A stretch of DNA of 64,000 nt from Lachnospiraceae bacterium (GTDB lineage Bacteria > Bacillota > Clostridia > Lachnospirales > Lachnospiraceae), in contig JAISUG010000017.1 of assembly GCA_031272185.1 (NCBI GenBank), positions 1 to 64,000 of the forward strand, written 5' to 3'. Shown piece after piece: positions 43,066 through 52,763 of the stretch. Under the pieces are notes generated by a model. That model was not told the DNA's origin. It ran no database searches and saw nothing but the letters and a program-made list of their open reading frames with translations. The position numbers were made by a program, and so were the translations under genes. Position 1 is the stretch's first letter, and the number at the start of each line of letters is the position of its first letter.

Positions 43066-43566
43066 TTATAGTTCGCAATACGCCGCATTGGTCAACCGCG
43101 CGAGGTCGTCCGGGGATAGTTCTATCTGCAAGCCGATTCTGCCGCCGCCCACGTTAATTGTATCAAATAACTGCGCCGTTTCGTCTATATAAGTCGGGAA
43201 CAGCTTTTTCATGCCGATGGGCGAGCAACCGCCGTGGACATAGCCCGTCTTAGGTTCGAGTTCCCGTGACTTAATCATCTCAATGTACTTATCGCCCGCC
43301 GCCAGCGCCGCGCCCCGGGGTCCCCGCGAAGCTTGCTTCGTGGGGTGGGTCATCAAGTCAAGTTCGACGTTGCAGGGGATAACGAACACGTTCAGCCCCG
43401 TGGTTTTGCCCTCGGTGACAAGCGTCTTGAACACGCGCTCCGGTTTCTGCCCAATCTTGCGGGCGACAGCCACACCGGAGATTTCGCCGTCCGATACGCC
43501 ATATTCACGGGCGGTAAACACGATATTCGCGGCTTCAAGCATCCGCAGGGCGTTGGTTTTGGTCAT
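43066..43566 (-). CDS. ybaK: YbaK/EbsC-type aminoacyl-tRNA deacylase with palindromic insertion
   Basis: The 166-residue product matches Cys-tRNA(Pro) deacylases, which hydrolyse cysteine wrongly charged to tRNA(Pro). Motifs include VFKTLVTEG, VFVIPCNVELDL, GYVHGGCSPIGMKK and the C-terminal LQIELSPDDLARLT. GGGAG lies 8 bases before the ATG, which overlaps the previous gene's stop (ATGA). In the middle, THPTKQASRGPRG replaces the usual short turn before AAGDKYIEM. The DNA there (about 43308-43352) is GC-rich and palindromic (CCCCACGAAGC / GCTTCGCGGGG), so a small mobile palindrome seems to have landed in frame. Confidence 0.88.
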   Translation of the reverse strand: MTKTNALRMLEAANIVFTAREYGVSDGEISGVAVARKIGQKPERVFKTLVTEGKTTGLNVFVIPCNVELDLMTHPTKQASRGPRGAALAAGDKYIEMIKSRELEPKTGYVHGGCSPIGMKKLFPTYIDETAQLFDTINVGGGRIGLQIELSPDDLARLTNAAYCEL

Positions 43567-43970
43567 ATTGCGTTCTCCCTGCCGCACCACGTCGCGATTT
43601 CTTTTATCAGGTCAAGGGGCAGCGGCTTGTTGTTCGGCAGTTGGATTCCGCCCTTGCTTGTCTTGTACTGCGTCAGCTTATCGGCAAAGGCAGTCGTCGC
43701 CTCGCCGCCGGGATAAAGCCCGATGTGTTTCTTGAACGCTGCAAAGTGGATAAGGTTCTGGCCATTCCAGAACGTCGGCATCTGCCACGAGATTTTCTCC
43801 TTCGCGTCCGGCAAGGCGGACTTAATGGCGGCATAGACCTCCAGTAAGCGCGGTTGTATGTCCTCGGCTTGCGCGGCTATGTACTCGGCGATAGTCGCCG
43901 GTTTCACATCGCAAAAATGGTTCTGGTCGGTGTTTTTGAACTCGCGTCCGCAGTTAGGGCATTTCCACAT
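43563..43970 (-). CDS. DUF1801-domain protein with N-terminal zinc ribbon
   Basis: The protein (135 residues from ATG 43970, 7 bases after GGGGGA) starts MWKCPNCGREF, a Cys-x-x-Cys zinc-ribbon half completed by HFCDV. A DUF1801 (YdhG-like) domain follows: IKSALPDAKEKISWQMPTFW and HIGLYPGGEA. The fold is SCP2/YdhG-like with no agreed function; some members are called iron chaperones. It is the first gene of the small-gene cluster and overlaps ybaK by 4 bases. Upstream in-frame GTG and ATG codons to 43994 are possible starts. Confidence 0.8.
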   Translation of the reverse strand: MWKCPNCGREFKNTDQNHFCDVKPATIAEYIAAQAEDIQPRLLEVYAAIKSALPDAKEKISWQMPTFWNGQNLIHFAAFKKHIGLYPGGEATTAFADKLTQYKTSKGGIQLPNNKPLPLDLIKEIATWCGRENAI

Positions 43971-44038
43971 AGTCATTCCCCCCATAACCTTCACATAAAA
44001 CTTCCTGTATAATGTTACCGCAAATCAAGACATAGCAC

Positions 44039-44067
44039 AAGACATTTTGTAAGGAATCTGGTATACT
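44039..44067 (+). promoter_or_regulatory. Candidate promoter for the lipoprotein gene
   Basis: TATACT at 44062-44067 is preceded by TGG (extended -10) and, 17 bases upstream, by a weak -35 AAGACA. The leader to 44195 is about 120 bases and includes a possible CCCCC/GGGGG pairing. Confidence 0.5.
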
Positions 44068-44194
44068 GTCAACAACTGACCCATTATAGTCCCGGCAGAC
44101 CTCATCGGCACCTTCGGTTTGATGTTTTGCCCCCCAGGCAGCTGTGTTTAAGACTTTGGGGGTGGAGTGGGTAAATGAAAGGAGGTTCATAAGG

Positions 44195-45502
44195 ATGAAA
44201 TCGTCGAATGTGACAGCAGCGATCACGTTGACAAAAATGATCGTATTGATCGGCATGGCGGTATGGATGTCCGGGTGCGCCGCCGCCTTGGCTTCGCCCG
44301 CGCCGCTTGCCGACCCGGACGACAGCCCCGCGGCCCGGGCCATCGCCCTGAGCCTCACCGGCAGCCCCGGCGACCCGGTGTTCATAAAAAGCTACGGCCC
44401 GGCAGACAGCGACGGCTCCGGAATCCTCGAGGGCATGGCGTACCTTTATGACAATGCGTTGGCGGCCATAGCATTGACCGCCGGGGGGAAACATGAGGAT
44501 GCCAGGCGCATTGCGGACGCCATCGTGTATGCACAGGAACACGACCGTTGGTACACAGACGGCCGCCTAAGAAACGCCTATGCCCCGGGAGACCCCCGCA
44601 GCCCCTCCGGGTCATTGTCCGAAAGGGGCGAAGAGTTCGCTTTGCTTCCGGGGTATTATGACGACGAGGCGCAAAGCTGGCAGGAAGACTACTATGCGGT
44701 GTCCACCGCCACCGGCAACATGGGTTGGGCGCTGCTGGCCCTGTGCAGGGTTGGTGAAAATGCGCCCGACCCAGACCGGGACCGCTACATCCAGGCCGCC
44801 AGGCGTCTGGGGGAATTCCTCCTGACGCTCGAATCCCCCACAGGTGGGTTTTTTGCCGGTTACGAGGGATGGGAACACTCCGAAACGAAAGCCACATACC
44901 TCTCCACCGAGCACAACATCGACCTGGTGGCGGCATTTGGCGCGCTTGGCCGCCTCACAGGTGACGGGCGCTGGCAGGGGGCCGCAGACAGCGCCCGCAG
45001 ATTCGTGATGTCCATGTACGATTCCCGGCAGCACTGTTTTTACACCGGCACGTTGACCGATGGCACGACTGTCAACACCGGCGTCATGCCGCTTGACACG
45101 AACACATGGGCCGTACTCGCACTGGGCGATGAGGCCCCCGACCCGCGGGGGACACTGGCATATATCGAAGAGCATTTCAGTTATGGGGAGGGGTTTGACT
45201 ACCAATCCAGGGAGCAAGGCGGCGGGGTCTGGTTCGAGGGGACCGGCCAGGTCTGTGTCGCCTACGCCTTCATGGGCGAAAGCGCCCGGTACACTTCGCT
45301 GCTTGCCTACCTTCGCTCCCAGGCCACGGACGGCGCGCTGCCGTCCGCAGACCGAGATGGCCTGTCCACGGGCTTTTCTGACGGTTCGGGGCAGGCGCTC
45401 TCCTATGGGCGGCGTATGCACCTCGGGGCGGGCGCCTGGCTGGCTTTCGCCGAACTGGGGTACAATCCTTTCGACGGGCTGTACTACGCCCCCGCACCTT
45501 GA
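44195..45502 (+). CDS. Lipoprotein with six-hairpin (alpha/alpha) glycosidase-like fold
   Basis: GGAGG lies 9 bases before the ATG. The signal peptide ends in a lipobox, VWMSGC (Cys near residue 28 takes the lipid), so the protein sits on the outer face of the membrane. The rest (435 residues in all) shows repeated helix pairs with YLYDNALAAIALTAGG, TGNMGWALLALCRVG, NIDLVAAFGALGRLTG and HLGAGAWLAFAELGYNPFDG. These are signatures of the alpha/alpha toroid of glycoside hydrolases and related enzymes. No catalytic pair can be assigned with safety. It is one of the few plus-strand genes here and stands alone. Confidence 0.78.
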   Translation: MKSSNVTAAITLTKMIVLIGMAVWMSGCAAALASPAPLADPDDSPAARAIALSLTGSPGDPVFIKSYGPADSDGSGILEGMAYLYDNALAAIALTAGGKHEDARRIADAIVYAQEHDRWYTDGRLRNAYAPGDPRSPSGSLSERGEEFALLPGYYDDEAQSWQEDYYAVSTATGNMGWALLALCRVGENAPDPDRDRYIQAARRLGEFLLTLESPTGGFFAGYEGWEHSETKATYLSTEHNIDLVAAFGALGRLTGDGRWQGAADSARRFVMSMYDSRQHCFYTGTLTDGTTVNTGVMPLDTNTWAVLALGDEAPDPRGTLAYIEEHFSYGEGFDYQSREQGGGVWFEGTGQVCVAYAFMGESARYTSLLAYLRSQATDGALPSADRDGLSTGFSDGSGQALSYGRRMHLGAGAWLAFAELGYNPFDGLYYAPAP

Positions 45503-45521
45503 TCCGCAGCCGCCTGGAGCC

Positions 45522-47177
45522 CTACACCCTAAAGCAGCTCCCGCCGATGAACTCCCGCACGATGGAATTGTAAGGCACGTCGTCGGCGGGCATCCCCAGG
45601 AAATAGTCCATGAACTTAAGCAGCCGCTTCGCTTCCAGGTACTCGTCGCAGCCCCGGTCGATGCCGAAAAGCAGCGGCTCCGCATACTGTTTGAGCACCG
45701 CCAGCTCATACACGGCGGCGGAGTTGAACATCACGTCCGCGCTCTCCTGGTAGGGGAATATGTTGTCATCCTCGCCCTTGCGTACCGACGGCCACTGGCG
45801 GATGGTGTCCTGGGCGGTGGCGCCGCGCGTCCTGGCGTCGCGCACCATGCGCCTCAGCAGGCGCCCGTCCGTGGTGGGGATGCGGTTGTGCTCGTCGATG
45901 TTGAGCTGGGTCAGGGCGCTGATGTAAATCTTGAATTTGTTGTTTTTGTCAAGGGAAGCAGAAAGCCTGTCATTGAGGCAATGTATCCCCTCTATGACCA
46001 GGATGTCGTCCTTGCCCAGCTGGAGGTAGTCCCCTACGTATTCCCGTTCGCCCAGCTTGAAGTTGTATCGGGGCATCTCCACGCGTTTGCCCGCAAGGAG
46101 GTCCATGCAGTCGGCATTGAACTGCTTCAAATCAATGCACTCCAGGGACTCGTAGTCGTAGTTGCCGTTTTCGTCCCTGGGGGAATTCACCCTGTCGATG
46201 AAATAGTCGTCCACCGCGATGGGGTGTGGGCGCAGCCCCAGCGCCCGCAGCTGCACGCTCAGGCGGTGGGAAAATGTGGTCTTCCCGGAAGAAGTGGGGC
46301 CTGCGATCATCACGAACTTCTTTTCGGGCCTTTCGGCGATCTGCTCCGCGATCTGCCCGATGCGCTTTTCCATCAGCGCCTCCTGGATGAGGATCAGCTC
46401 CCTGGTCTCGCCGGCGGCGATCCTTTCGTTCAAGTCCCCCACATACGCTATCCCCTGGCGCTCCCCCCAGCGGGAGGATTCCTTGAGGACCTGGAAAAGG
46501 TGTTCCTGGGGGGTGAACGTCGGCAATGCGTCCGGCTTCGCCGCCTTGGGCAGCAGCAGCACGAACCCATAGTCGTAGGGGATCAGGTCGAACCGTTTGA
46601 TGTACCCGGTGTTCTGCGCCATGTACCCATAGAAATAGTCCTCGAAACCGCCCAGGCTGTAGATGTTCACCCTGGACACCCTGCGGAACTCGAAGAGCTT
46701 TTCCTTGTCGTACATCCGGTGTTTGTGGAACAGCTCCCTGGCCTCGTCGGTGCTGACGCTGCGCTTCATGATGGGGAGTTTGGCGTCCACGTATTCGCGC
46801 ATCTTCGCCTTCACCCGGTCCAAGAGCGCCTGGTCTATGGTGAAGTTCCCCCGGGCATCCACGAAAAACCCTTCGCCCACGGAAAAGTCCACGGACACTT
46901 TCTCCACGTTCTCGTGGCCGGCCACCTCGTAAAATGCCTTCAGCATGATGAGCGTGGCGCTGCGCTCATAGGTCTGCATCCCCGGTTTGTCCGCCGTGGT
47001 GACGAACTCCAGCGCACAGTCGCCTTTCACGGTCTTGTGCAGCTCCGCGAGCTTCCCGTCCACTTTCACCAATATGATGTCATAGGGGTACCCCCCCTGG
47101 AAATCCTGCGCCACCTGCAGGTATGGGGTCCCCACCGGGTACTCGCACCCCACCCCGCCAATCGTAAGTATCGCCAT
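45522..47177 (-). CDS. Nucleoside kinase (TGS-like N-terminus, uridine kinase C-terminus)
   Basis: The 551-residue protein has an N-terminal half related to the TGS and editing regions of threonyl-tRNA synthetase (LAELHKTVKGDCALEFV, SVDFSVGEGFFVDA). Its C-terminal uridine-kinase domain has the P-loop GPTSSGKTTFSHRL (about 294-307), the substrate-binding VDDYFIDR and the Walker B-like VIEGIHCLND. This fused form is common in clostridia and spirochaetes; it is expected to phosphorylate a nucleoside in the cytoplasm. AAAGG lies 7 bases before the ATG. It closes the minus-strand cluster starting at dgt. Confidence 0.92.
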   Translation of the reverse strand: MAILTIGGVGCEYPVGTPYLQVAQDFQGGYPYDIILVKVDGKLAELHKTVKGDCALEFVTTADKPGMQTYERSATLIMLKAFYEVAGHENVEKVSVDFSVGEGFFVDARGNFTIDQALLDRVKAKMREYVDAKLPIMKRSVSTDEARELFHKHRMYDKEKLFEFRRVSRVNIYSLGGFEDYFYGYMAQNTGYIKRFDLIPYDYGFVLLLPKAAKPDALPTFTPQEHLFQVLKESSRWGERQGIAYVGDLNERIAAGETRELILIQEALMEKRIGQIAEQIAERPEKKFVMIAGPTSSGKTTFSHRLSVQLRALGLRPHPIAVDDYFIDRVNSPRDENGNYDYESLECIDLKQFNADCMDLLAGKRVEMPRYNFKLGEREYVGDYLQLGKDDILVIEGIHCLNDRLSASLDKNNKFKIYISALTQLNIDEHNRIPTTDGRLLRRMVRDARTRGATAQDTIRQWPSVRKGEDDNIFPYQESADVMFNSAAVYELAVLKQYAEPLLFGIDRGCDEYLEAKRLLKFMDYFLGMPADDVPYNSIVREFIGGSCFRV

Positions 47178-47256
47178 ATCGCTGCCTTTCTATCCCACGG
47201 CGCCAGGCAAATCGCGGCCCGCCCTCGCTCCACGCCCTTAACCCCGCACTATGCCC

Positions 47257-48084
47257 TCACACCACAGATTCGGGGAACTCGCCTTCCATCTTCACCACCC
47301 GCAGCTCCCGGTCCACTTCGTCTGTGAGCCAGTCCGCCATGAACCCCACGAAAATGTGTTCCAGCCCGTAGTGCCCCCCGTCGATGACGGAGAGCCCGTC
47401 GGACACCGCATCCAGCCCGGTGTGGTGGTCTATGTCGCCCGTTACCAGCACATGGGCCCCGGCCTGCAGCGCCTGGGGGATCACGCTCTTGCCGGATCCG
47501 GGGCAGATGGCCACCCGTTTCACGATAGGGTCGGGGTACTCCGGGTCGGCGTATACCGTCACGAAGGGGATCCCGAACCTGCTCTTCACCGCTTTGGCCA
47601 GGACCTGCAGGCTCATGGCGTCTTTGAGCAGGCCGATGCGCCCCACGCCATATGAAACCAGGCCATGTGGCCCATTGGCATCTGCCAAAGGTTCCCTGCA
47701 AGTCTCGTACAGCACCTCCACGTCCCGCAGCCCCAGGCGCTCGCACGCCAGGTCCGCCATGCATCCGGGCGCGACGTCGAAATTCGTGTGCATGGCTATG
47801 TACGAGATGTCGTTTTGGAGAAGCTGCAGCAACCGCCGCCCGGCAAAAGTCTCGTCGGTGACCTGCTTTATCGGTTTGAACAGGAACGGGTGGTGGGTGA
47901 TCACCAGGTCCACCCCTTCGTCTATGGCGGTCCGCAGCGCGGCCTCGGTGAGGTCCACCGCCACCAGGACACTCCCGACCTCTTTGCCCCCCCTACCCGC
48001 CAGCAGCCCGCAGTTGTCCCAGTCCAGGGCGAACCGCCAAGGCGCCAGGGCATCGATCCGTTCCATGAGTTCATTGCAGTTCAT
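47257..48084 (-). CDS. Nif3-like dinuclear metal-binding protein (GTP cyclohydrolase I type 2 family)
   Basis: The 275-residue protein shows the Nif3 metal ligands in ITHHPFLF (His-His), FDVAPGCMAD and, near the C-terminus, DGGHYGLEHIFV (His and Glu). The shorter form lacks the PII-like insertion found in some members. AGGAGG lies before the ATG. The gene regularly follows trmK in Firmicutes, and the pair is used here as a synteny marker. Biochemical function remains unsettled in the family despite the GTP cyclohydrolase label. Confidence 0.93.
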   Translation of the reverse strand: MNCNELMERIDALAPWRFALDWDNCGLLAGRGGKEVGSVLVAVDLTEAALRTAIDEGVDLVITHHPFLFKPIKQVTDETFAGRRLLQLLQNDISYIAMHTNFDVAPGCMADLACERLGLRDVEVLYETCREPLADANGPHGLVSYGVGRIGLLKDAMSLQVLAKAVKSRFGIPFVTVYADPEYPDPIVKRVAICPGSGKSVIPQALQAGAHVLVTGDIDHHTGLDAVSDGLSVIDGGHYGLEHIFVGFMADWLTDEVDRELRVVKMEGEFPESVV

Positions 48085-48177
48085 GCCTCACCCTCCTGTC
48101 AAGTATTCCCGCACTCCATCGACCAAACACCCGCCCGCACGGATTCTCGCCTGCGCCGCCCACCCGCACATGGCACA

Positions 48178-49302
48178 TCATGGCCCGGATGTGTGGATGA
48201 TGCGCCGCACTTTATCAATCAACCCCAGGCGCTCTTCCAGTTCTTGGACACGGACTTTGCGCCGGGCCATGCGCTCATCATCGCCATCCCCTGTGACTGC
48301 CTCATCGACTGGCACGATTTCTTTGCGCCGGGCCGTATGCTCACCGACGCCGCCCATTTGGCCTCCTCCACGCAGTTGCAGCAAGACCGCTTCCATCTCC
48401 GTGCGTTGCCTATCCAAATACTCCGCAAGCACCGGGTGACGTTTCTCAATCAAAACCTTTCCGAATATGTCGTATGCGGCAGGGTCCAGGCGCGCATCCC
48501 AGCCGGTTTTCCCTGACATCTGGGTTCCCCCTGCATACCCGGCTCCCCCCGCATACCCGGTTATCCCTGCATACCCGGTTATCCCGGTTCCATCTTCCTT
48601 GTCTCCCGCAAAAACCGCCCGCATCACCGTATAGAACTTCCCGGCGTCCTTCACCATGTCCTCGTCTTCGATGGCGAACCCGTTTTCACGCAGGTACCTG
48701 CGCACCTGGGGGATTTCCGACTGGGGCGACAGCACCCACGCCCTTATGTGCGGCCACAGCCGCCGCCCGTCCTCCATGATGCGCCGCACCAGGGTGCCGC
48801 CCATCCCGGCGATGACCACCGTGTCCGCCTCGCCTGCCCCGACCTTTTCCAATCCGTCGCCCAGGCGTGTCTCCACCCAGCCTGCGACGCCCCCTGTGCA
48901 CGCCTCGCTGCGGGCCGCAGCCGGTGGATCCCCCCCATCTGCACGAACCACGTCAGTGCCTCCCGATTCCAAGGCGAAGCCCGCCCCACCCACTTCAACC
49001 CTCACAGGCCCGGAAGCGCTCCCGTGCTTGCATAGCCCAGCTTCCCCAAGCTGACCGAAAGGCCCCGCCTCTATGGGTGGCCCGGACGCTGCCTTGCATT
49101 TGCACAGCCCCGCTTCCCGTATATGCGCCTGCGCCCTTTCCAGCGGCCCCGGCCTGATGTCGGTGGCGATGGCGCTGCATGCCCTGCCAGTCCTCACCAG
49201 TTCTATGGCTACGAACCCGTGGTCGCACCCCACGTCCGCCACCCGCCCCCCGGCAGGCACCATACGGCACACGGCCTCCAGGCGTTTCGACAGTCTATTC
49301 AT
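48178..49302 (-). CDS. trmK: tRNA (adenine(22)-N1)-methyltransferase with three loop insertions
   Basis: TrmK methylates A22 of certain tRNAs using SAM. Motif I is [15 protein letters not shown] (about 21-35) and the catalytic-region motif [16 protein letters not shown] (about 164-179) is intact. Normal members have about 230-240 residues; this one has 374. The excess lies at about 67-142 (with EAGLCK repeated 24 residues apart), about 234-268 (TGYAG repeats) and about 311-347. All are in places that are loops in TrmK. The gene overlaps rpoD by 8 bases and is followed by the Nif3-like gene. Confidence 0.9.
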   Translation of the reverse strand: MNRLSKRLEAVCRMVPAGGRVADVGCDHGFVAIELVRTGRACSAIATDIRPGPLERAQAHIREAGLCKCKAASGPPIEAGPFGQLGEAGLCKHGSASGPVRVEVGGAGFALESGGTDVVRADGGDPPAAARSEACTGGVAGWVETRLGDGLEKVGAGEADTVVIAGMGGTLVRRIMEDGRRLWPHIRAWVLSPQSEIPQVRRYLRENGFAIEDEDMVKDAGKFYTVMRAVFAGDKEDGTGITGYAGITGYAGGAGYAGGTQMSGKTGWDARLDPAAYDIFGKVLIEKRHPVLAEYLDRQRTEMEAVLLQLRGGGQMGGVGEHTARRKEIVPVDEAVTGDGDDERMARRKVRVQELEERLGLIDKVRRIIHTSGP

Positions 49303-50413
49303 CCAGATAATCCCTCAGTTTCTTGCTTCGGGATGGGTGTTTCAGTTTGCGCAGGGCCTTTGCCTCGATCTGGCGGATGCGCTCCCTGGTCACGTCGAAA
49401 TCCTTGCCCACCTCTTCCAATGTGCGCGGGCGCCCGTCCTTCATGCCGAACCGCAGCATCAGCACTTCCCTCTCCCGTGGGGCCAGGGTGTCCAGCACTT
49501 CCAGCAGCTGCTCCTTCAGCAGCTCATATGCCGCCGCATCCGACGGGGACAGTATGTGTTCGTCCTGGATGAAGTCCCCCAGGTGGCTGTCTTCCTCCTC
49601 CCCGATGGGGGTTTCCAGGCTCACGGGCTCCTGGGAGATCTTCATCACCTCCCGCACCCGCTCCACAGAGATGTCCATGTGCTGGGCTATTTCTTCGGGT
49701 TTGGGCTCACGCCCCAGCTCCTGGGTCAATATCCGCTGCACCTTGATCAACCGGTTGATGGTCTCCACCATGTGCACCGGTATGCGGATGGTGCGCGCCT
49801 GGTCTGCGATAGACCGGGTGATGGCCTGGCGGATCCACCACGTGGCGTATGTGCTGAATTTGTACCCTTTGTTGTAGTCAAATTTCTCCACCGCTTTCAA
49901 TAGCCCCAGGTTCCCCTCCTGTATCAGGTCCAGGAACTGCATCCCCCTGCCCACGTAGCGTTTGGCGATGCTCACCACCAGCCGCAGGTTCGCCTCCGCC
50001 AGGCGCATCTTGGCCGTGGCGTCGCCCTGTTCCATCTTCTTGGCCAGGTCCACCTCCTCTTCGTTGGTCAGCAGGGGCACCTTGCCGATTTCTTTCAGGT
50101 ACATCCGTACCGGGTCCTCTACGCTGACCCCCTCGGGCACGGTCAGGTCTATCTGCTCAAGGTTTATCTCTTCTTCGTTTTCCAGTTCTTCTTCAATGAA
50201 CAGGTCCGGGTCGATCTCGTCGTCGTCGAACCGCAGCACGTCCACTTTGTTGGATTCCAGGAATTCGTAGATCTTGTCCAATTTTTCGGGGTCCAGGATC
50301 TCGCCGCGGAAAAACTCCATGATCTCCTGGTTGTTCAGCACGCTGCGCTGTTTTCTGGCTTGAATCAGAAGCTGCTGCAGTTTTTCCTCAAAACCCAGTG
50401 TCTTTTCTTCCAT
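49295..50413 (-). CDS. rpoD: Primary sigma factor RpoD (sigma-A)
   Basis: The housekeeping sigma factor directs RNA polymerase to the -35/-10 promoters seen throughout this window. At 372 residues it is the compact Firmicutes form. Region 1.2 is [11 protein letters not shown], region 2 is [20 protein letters not shown] with [12 protein letters not shown], region 3 is [13 protein letters not shown], and region 4 ends [20 protein letters not shown]. The ATG at 50413 follows AAAGGGG. The gene stands between dnaG and trmK as in other Clostridia and contains no insertion, unlike its neighbours. Confidence 0.97.
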   Translation of the reverse strand: MEEKTLGFEEKLQQLLIQARKQRSVLNNQEIMEFFRGEILDPEKLDKIYEFLESNKVDVLRFDDDEIDPDLFIEEELENEEEINLEQIDLTVPEGVSVEDPVRMYLKEIGKVPLLTNEEEVDLAKKMEQGDATAKMRLAEANLRLVVSIAKRYVGRGMQFLDLIQEGNLGLLKAVEKFDYNKGYKFSTYATWWIRQAITRSIADQARTIRIPVHMVETINRLIKVQRILTQELGREPKPEEIAQHMDISVERVREVMKISQEPVSLETPIGEEEDSHLGDFIQDEHILSPSDAAAYELLKEQLLEVLDTLAPREREVLMLRFGMKDGRPRTLEEVGKDFDVTRERIRQIEAKALRKLKHPSRSKKLRDYLDE

Positions 50414-50469
50414 TTCGCCCCTTTCCGCGCACGGCAACCCATCCGCCGCTACCCCCCGTCACACCGCCT

Positions 50470-50536
50470 GCAAACCTATCCCAACTCCCGAAAACCTACC
50501 CCAACCACTGCAAACCTACCCCAACCACTGCAACCA
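50470..50536. repeat. 20-bp tandem repeat (AACCTACCCCAACCACTGCA)
   Basis: About two and a half copies of a 20-base unit sit between the rpoD ribosome site and the longer 70-base repeats. Confidence 0.7.
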
Positions 50537-50707
50537 CATGTCCAATGACTTCTCCCCATGCCGCCCCATCCTCTCGCCTATGCGTACCCCGGGCATCTGC
50601 AACTGCATGTCCAATGACTTCCGCCCATGCCGCCCCATCCTCTCTCCGGCGCGGTCACCGGGCATCTGGCAACTGCATGTCCAATGACTTCCCCCCATGC
50701 CGCCTCT
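50537..50707. repeat. Three tandem copies of a 69/70-bp unit between dnaG and rpoD
   Basis: CATGTCCAATGACTTC starts at 50537, 50606 and 50676, followed each time by CCCATGCCGCC. Periods are 69 and 70. The last copy ends at the dnaG stop codon. Confidence 0.9.
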
Positions 50708-52597
50708 TCAGTCGAACTCTATGTGCAGCGACTTGAGCGCCTCCTGCTTCACGATGATCTCCTGCAGCGCCACCAGGTCCGCCGCATTCTTCCCGGCCTC
50801 TTCCAGGCTGTTCCGTTTCACTTTCAGCACCGTCTCCTCGAACGCCCGCCTGCGGTCCGCCTCGTCGGCCTCCTGGGAAAAACCCGTCTGGAACAATGAA
50901 GCGACCTCGTTGTAGACGTCATTGTTGTCCAGGAAGTGGTTGAGTATCTCGGCGGGCTTGGGCTCCCCGGCGGCGTACCCGTCGTACACCATCTGCGCCA
51001 CCTGCCTGTAAAGCTCCTCGGAAAACTCCTCCGGCAAGAGCATGCCCTTCACCTTCGCGAACCAGTCCGGCCGCTCGATGAGCCAGGTGAGCAGGAGCTT
51101 CTGGGACTGCTTGATACCGTCCTCTTTGGCCTTTTTCGCACGCTTGTACCCGCCGTCCTGGGCCACGTCCGCATACCGCCTGGCCCTCTGGGGGGAAGAG
51201 AGCATGCGCATCCCTGTCCTGTTCACCAGCTGTGCCAGCTGTTCATAGGGGATGAACTGCTCCCTGGCCACAGCCTGGGTGTAGTTGTCCCGCTCCAATG
51301 GGTCCGAAAACCCCGCGAGCATCCCGGCGATTTCCTGGTGGAACCTGGTCTTGGCTTCGGGGTCGGCCAAATCCACCCCGCTCTTAAGGCAGTCCACCTC
51401 ATACAGGAAACTGTTCCGGGCGCTTTGCAGCCGCTGGGCGAATGCCTCCGCACCCATGGCCTTGATGAACTCGTCGGGGTCCTTGTGGGGCCTTAAGTCG
51501 ATGACCTTGGCGCTGATGCCCGCATCTTTCAGTATGGGGATCGCACGCAGCGCCGCACGCACCCCCGCCGCATCGCTGTCATAGGTCAGCACCACCTCGG
51601 TCGTGTAGCGTTTGATGAGCTGTGCCTGCCCTGGGGTGAATGACGTGCCCAGCGACGCCACCGCGCCCGCGAAACCCGCCTGGTGCAGGGCTATCACGTC
51701 CATGTAGCCCTCGCATAGTATCCAAGGTCCAGACCCAGACCTTGCCCCGGCCAAGGCCCCGGCCACAGGTCCAGACCCAGACCCTGCCCCGGCCAAGGCC
51801 CCGGCTCCGGCTACAGTCCCGGCCCCTGCCCTAGCCCCGGCCCTGGACGTGCGCGCATAATTGATCCCGTACAGGTTCTTGCTCTTGTCAAATATCTTGG
51901 TCTCCGGCGAGTTTAGGTATTTGGGCAGGCCGTCCCCCATCACCCGCCCGCCGAATGCTATGACGCGGTTCCGGGAGTCCATGATGGGGAACATCACCCG
52001 GTTGTAAAACTTGTCGTGGGCGCCCCGCTCCTCTATGGTCACCAGCCCGCTTTCTTTGAGCAGGTCGTCGCCGTACCCAGACTGCTTCAGGTGGCGGTAC
52101 AGCTCGTCGTTGCCTTTCCCCGCATACCCCAGACCGAAACGCTTCAGCGTCTCCGGCGTCAGTGCGCGCCGCAGCAGGTAGTCCAGCCCCTGCGCCCCCC
52201 CGGGCCCCCGCAGCTGCCGGTAATAATGCTCCGCCGCCGCTTTGTGGATCTCCAGGAGTTTCTCCCGCAGGTTCGCGCTGCGCTTCTCCTCCCCCGTGGC
52301 CTCCCGCTCAGGCAGGCGCACCCCCACTTTCTGTGCCAGGAACTGCAGCGCCTCGGCGAAGGAATAGTTCTCGTACTCCATCAAAAATGATATGGCGTTG
52401 CCCCCCGCCCCGCACCCGAAGCAATAGTACATCTGCTTGGACGGGGACACGGTGAAGGATGGCGTCTTTTCGTTGTGGAATGGGCACAGCCCCGCATAGT
52501 CGCGCCCCACCCGCTTGAGCGTGACCCGGCTTGACACGATGTCCATGATGTCGCTCCTGGAGCGCACCTCTTCCACGATTTCGTCAGGATAATACAT
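50708..52597 (-). CDS. dnaG: DNA primase with Gly/Ala-rich insertion in the TOPRIM region
   Basis: Primase makes the RNA primers for replication and works with DnaB helicase. The ATG at 52597 (MYYPDEIVEEVRSRSDI) has GGAGG 4 bases upstream. Residues 38-64 carry the zinc ribbon (CPFHNEKTPSF and YYCFGCGAGG). The catalytic core has GLPKYLNSPET, the TOPRIM Glu in LCEGYMDVIAL (about 294-304) and Asp pair VVLTYDSDAAG. Between YGINYART and LCEGY lies a run of about 40 residues of Gly, Ala, Ser and Arg (about 250-291), built from a 14-residue unit repeated (a 42-base repeat near 51727-51810). Normal primases have about 10 residues there. Total length is 629. Confidence 0.94.
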   Translation of the reverse strand: MYYPDEIVEEVRSRSDIMDIVSSRVTLKRVGRDYAGLCPFHNEKTPSFTVSPSKQMYYCFGCGAGGNAISFLMEYENYSFAEALQFLAQKVGVRLPEREATGEEKRSANLREKLLEIHKAAAEHYYRQLRGPGGAQGLDYLLRRALTPETLKRFGLGYAGKGNDELYRHLKQSGYGDDLLKESGLVTIEERGAHDKFYNRVMFPIMDSRNRVIAFGGRVMGDGLPKYLNSPETKIFDKSKNLYGINYARTSRAGARAGAGTVAGAGALAGAGSGSGPVAGALAGARSGSGPWILCEGYMDVIALHQAGFAGAVASLGTSFTPGQAQLIKRYTTEVVLTYDSDAAGVRAALRAIPILKDAGISAKVIDLRPHKDPDEFIKAMGAEAFAQRLQSARNSFLYEVDCLKSGVDLADPEAKTRFHQEIAGMLAGFSDPLERDNYTQAVAREQFIPYEQLAQLVNRTGMRMLSSPQRARRYADVAQDGGYKRAKKAKEDGIKQSQKLLLTWLIERPDWFAKVKGMLLPEEFSEELYRQVAQMVYDGYAAGEPKPAEILNHFLDNNDVYNEVASLFQTGFSQEADEADRRRAFEETVLKVKRNSLEEAGKNAADLVALQEIIVKQEALKSLHIEFD

Positions 52598-52763
52598 GCC
52601 GCCTCCGAGCATCACCACTGCAGGCCGGCCGTGCCGGCCCACACAAGCTGCAGGCACCGTTTCCGATCCGCCGCCAGCCGACGGTCACAGCCTGTGCCCG
52701 CCGGCGCGCATCATATCACAAACCAGTCCACCCGGGGCCGGCCGAATAACTTCCTCTGCCTCT

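Noticed and set aside
45060..47327. 755-codon plus-strand open frame
   Set aside because: It is antisense to the nucleoside kinase gene, which has full family motifs, and its start lies inside the lipoprotein gene.
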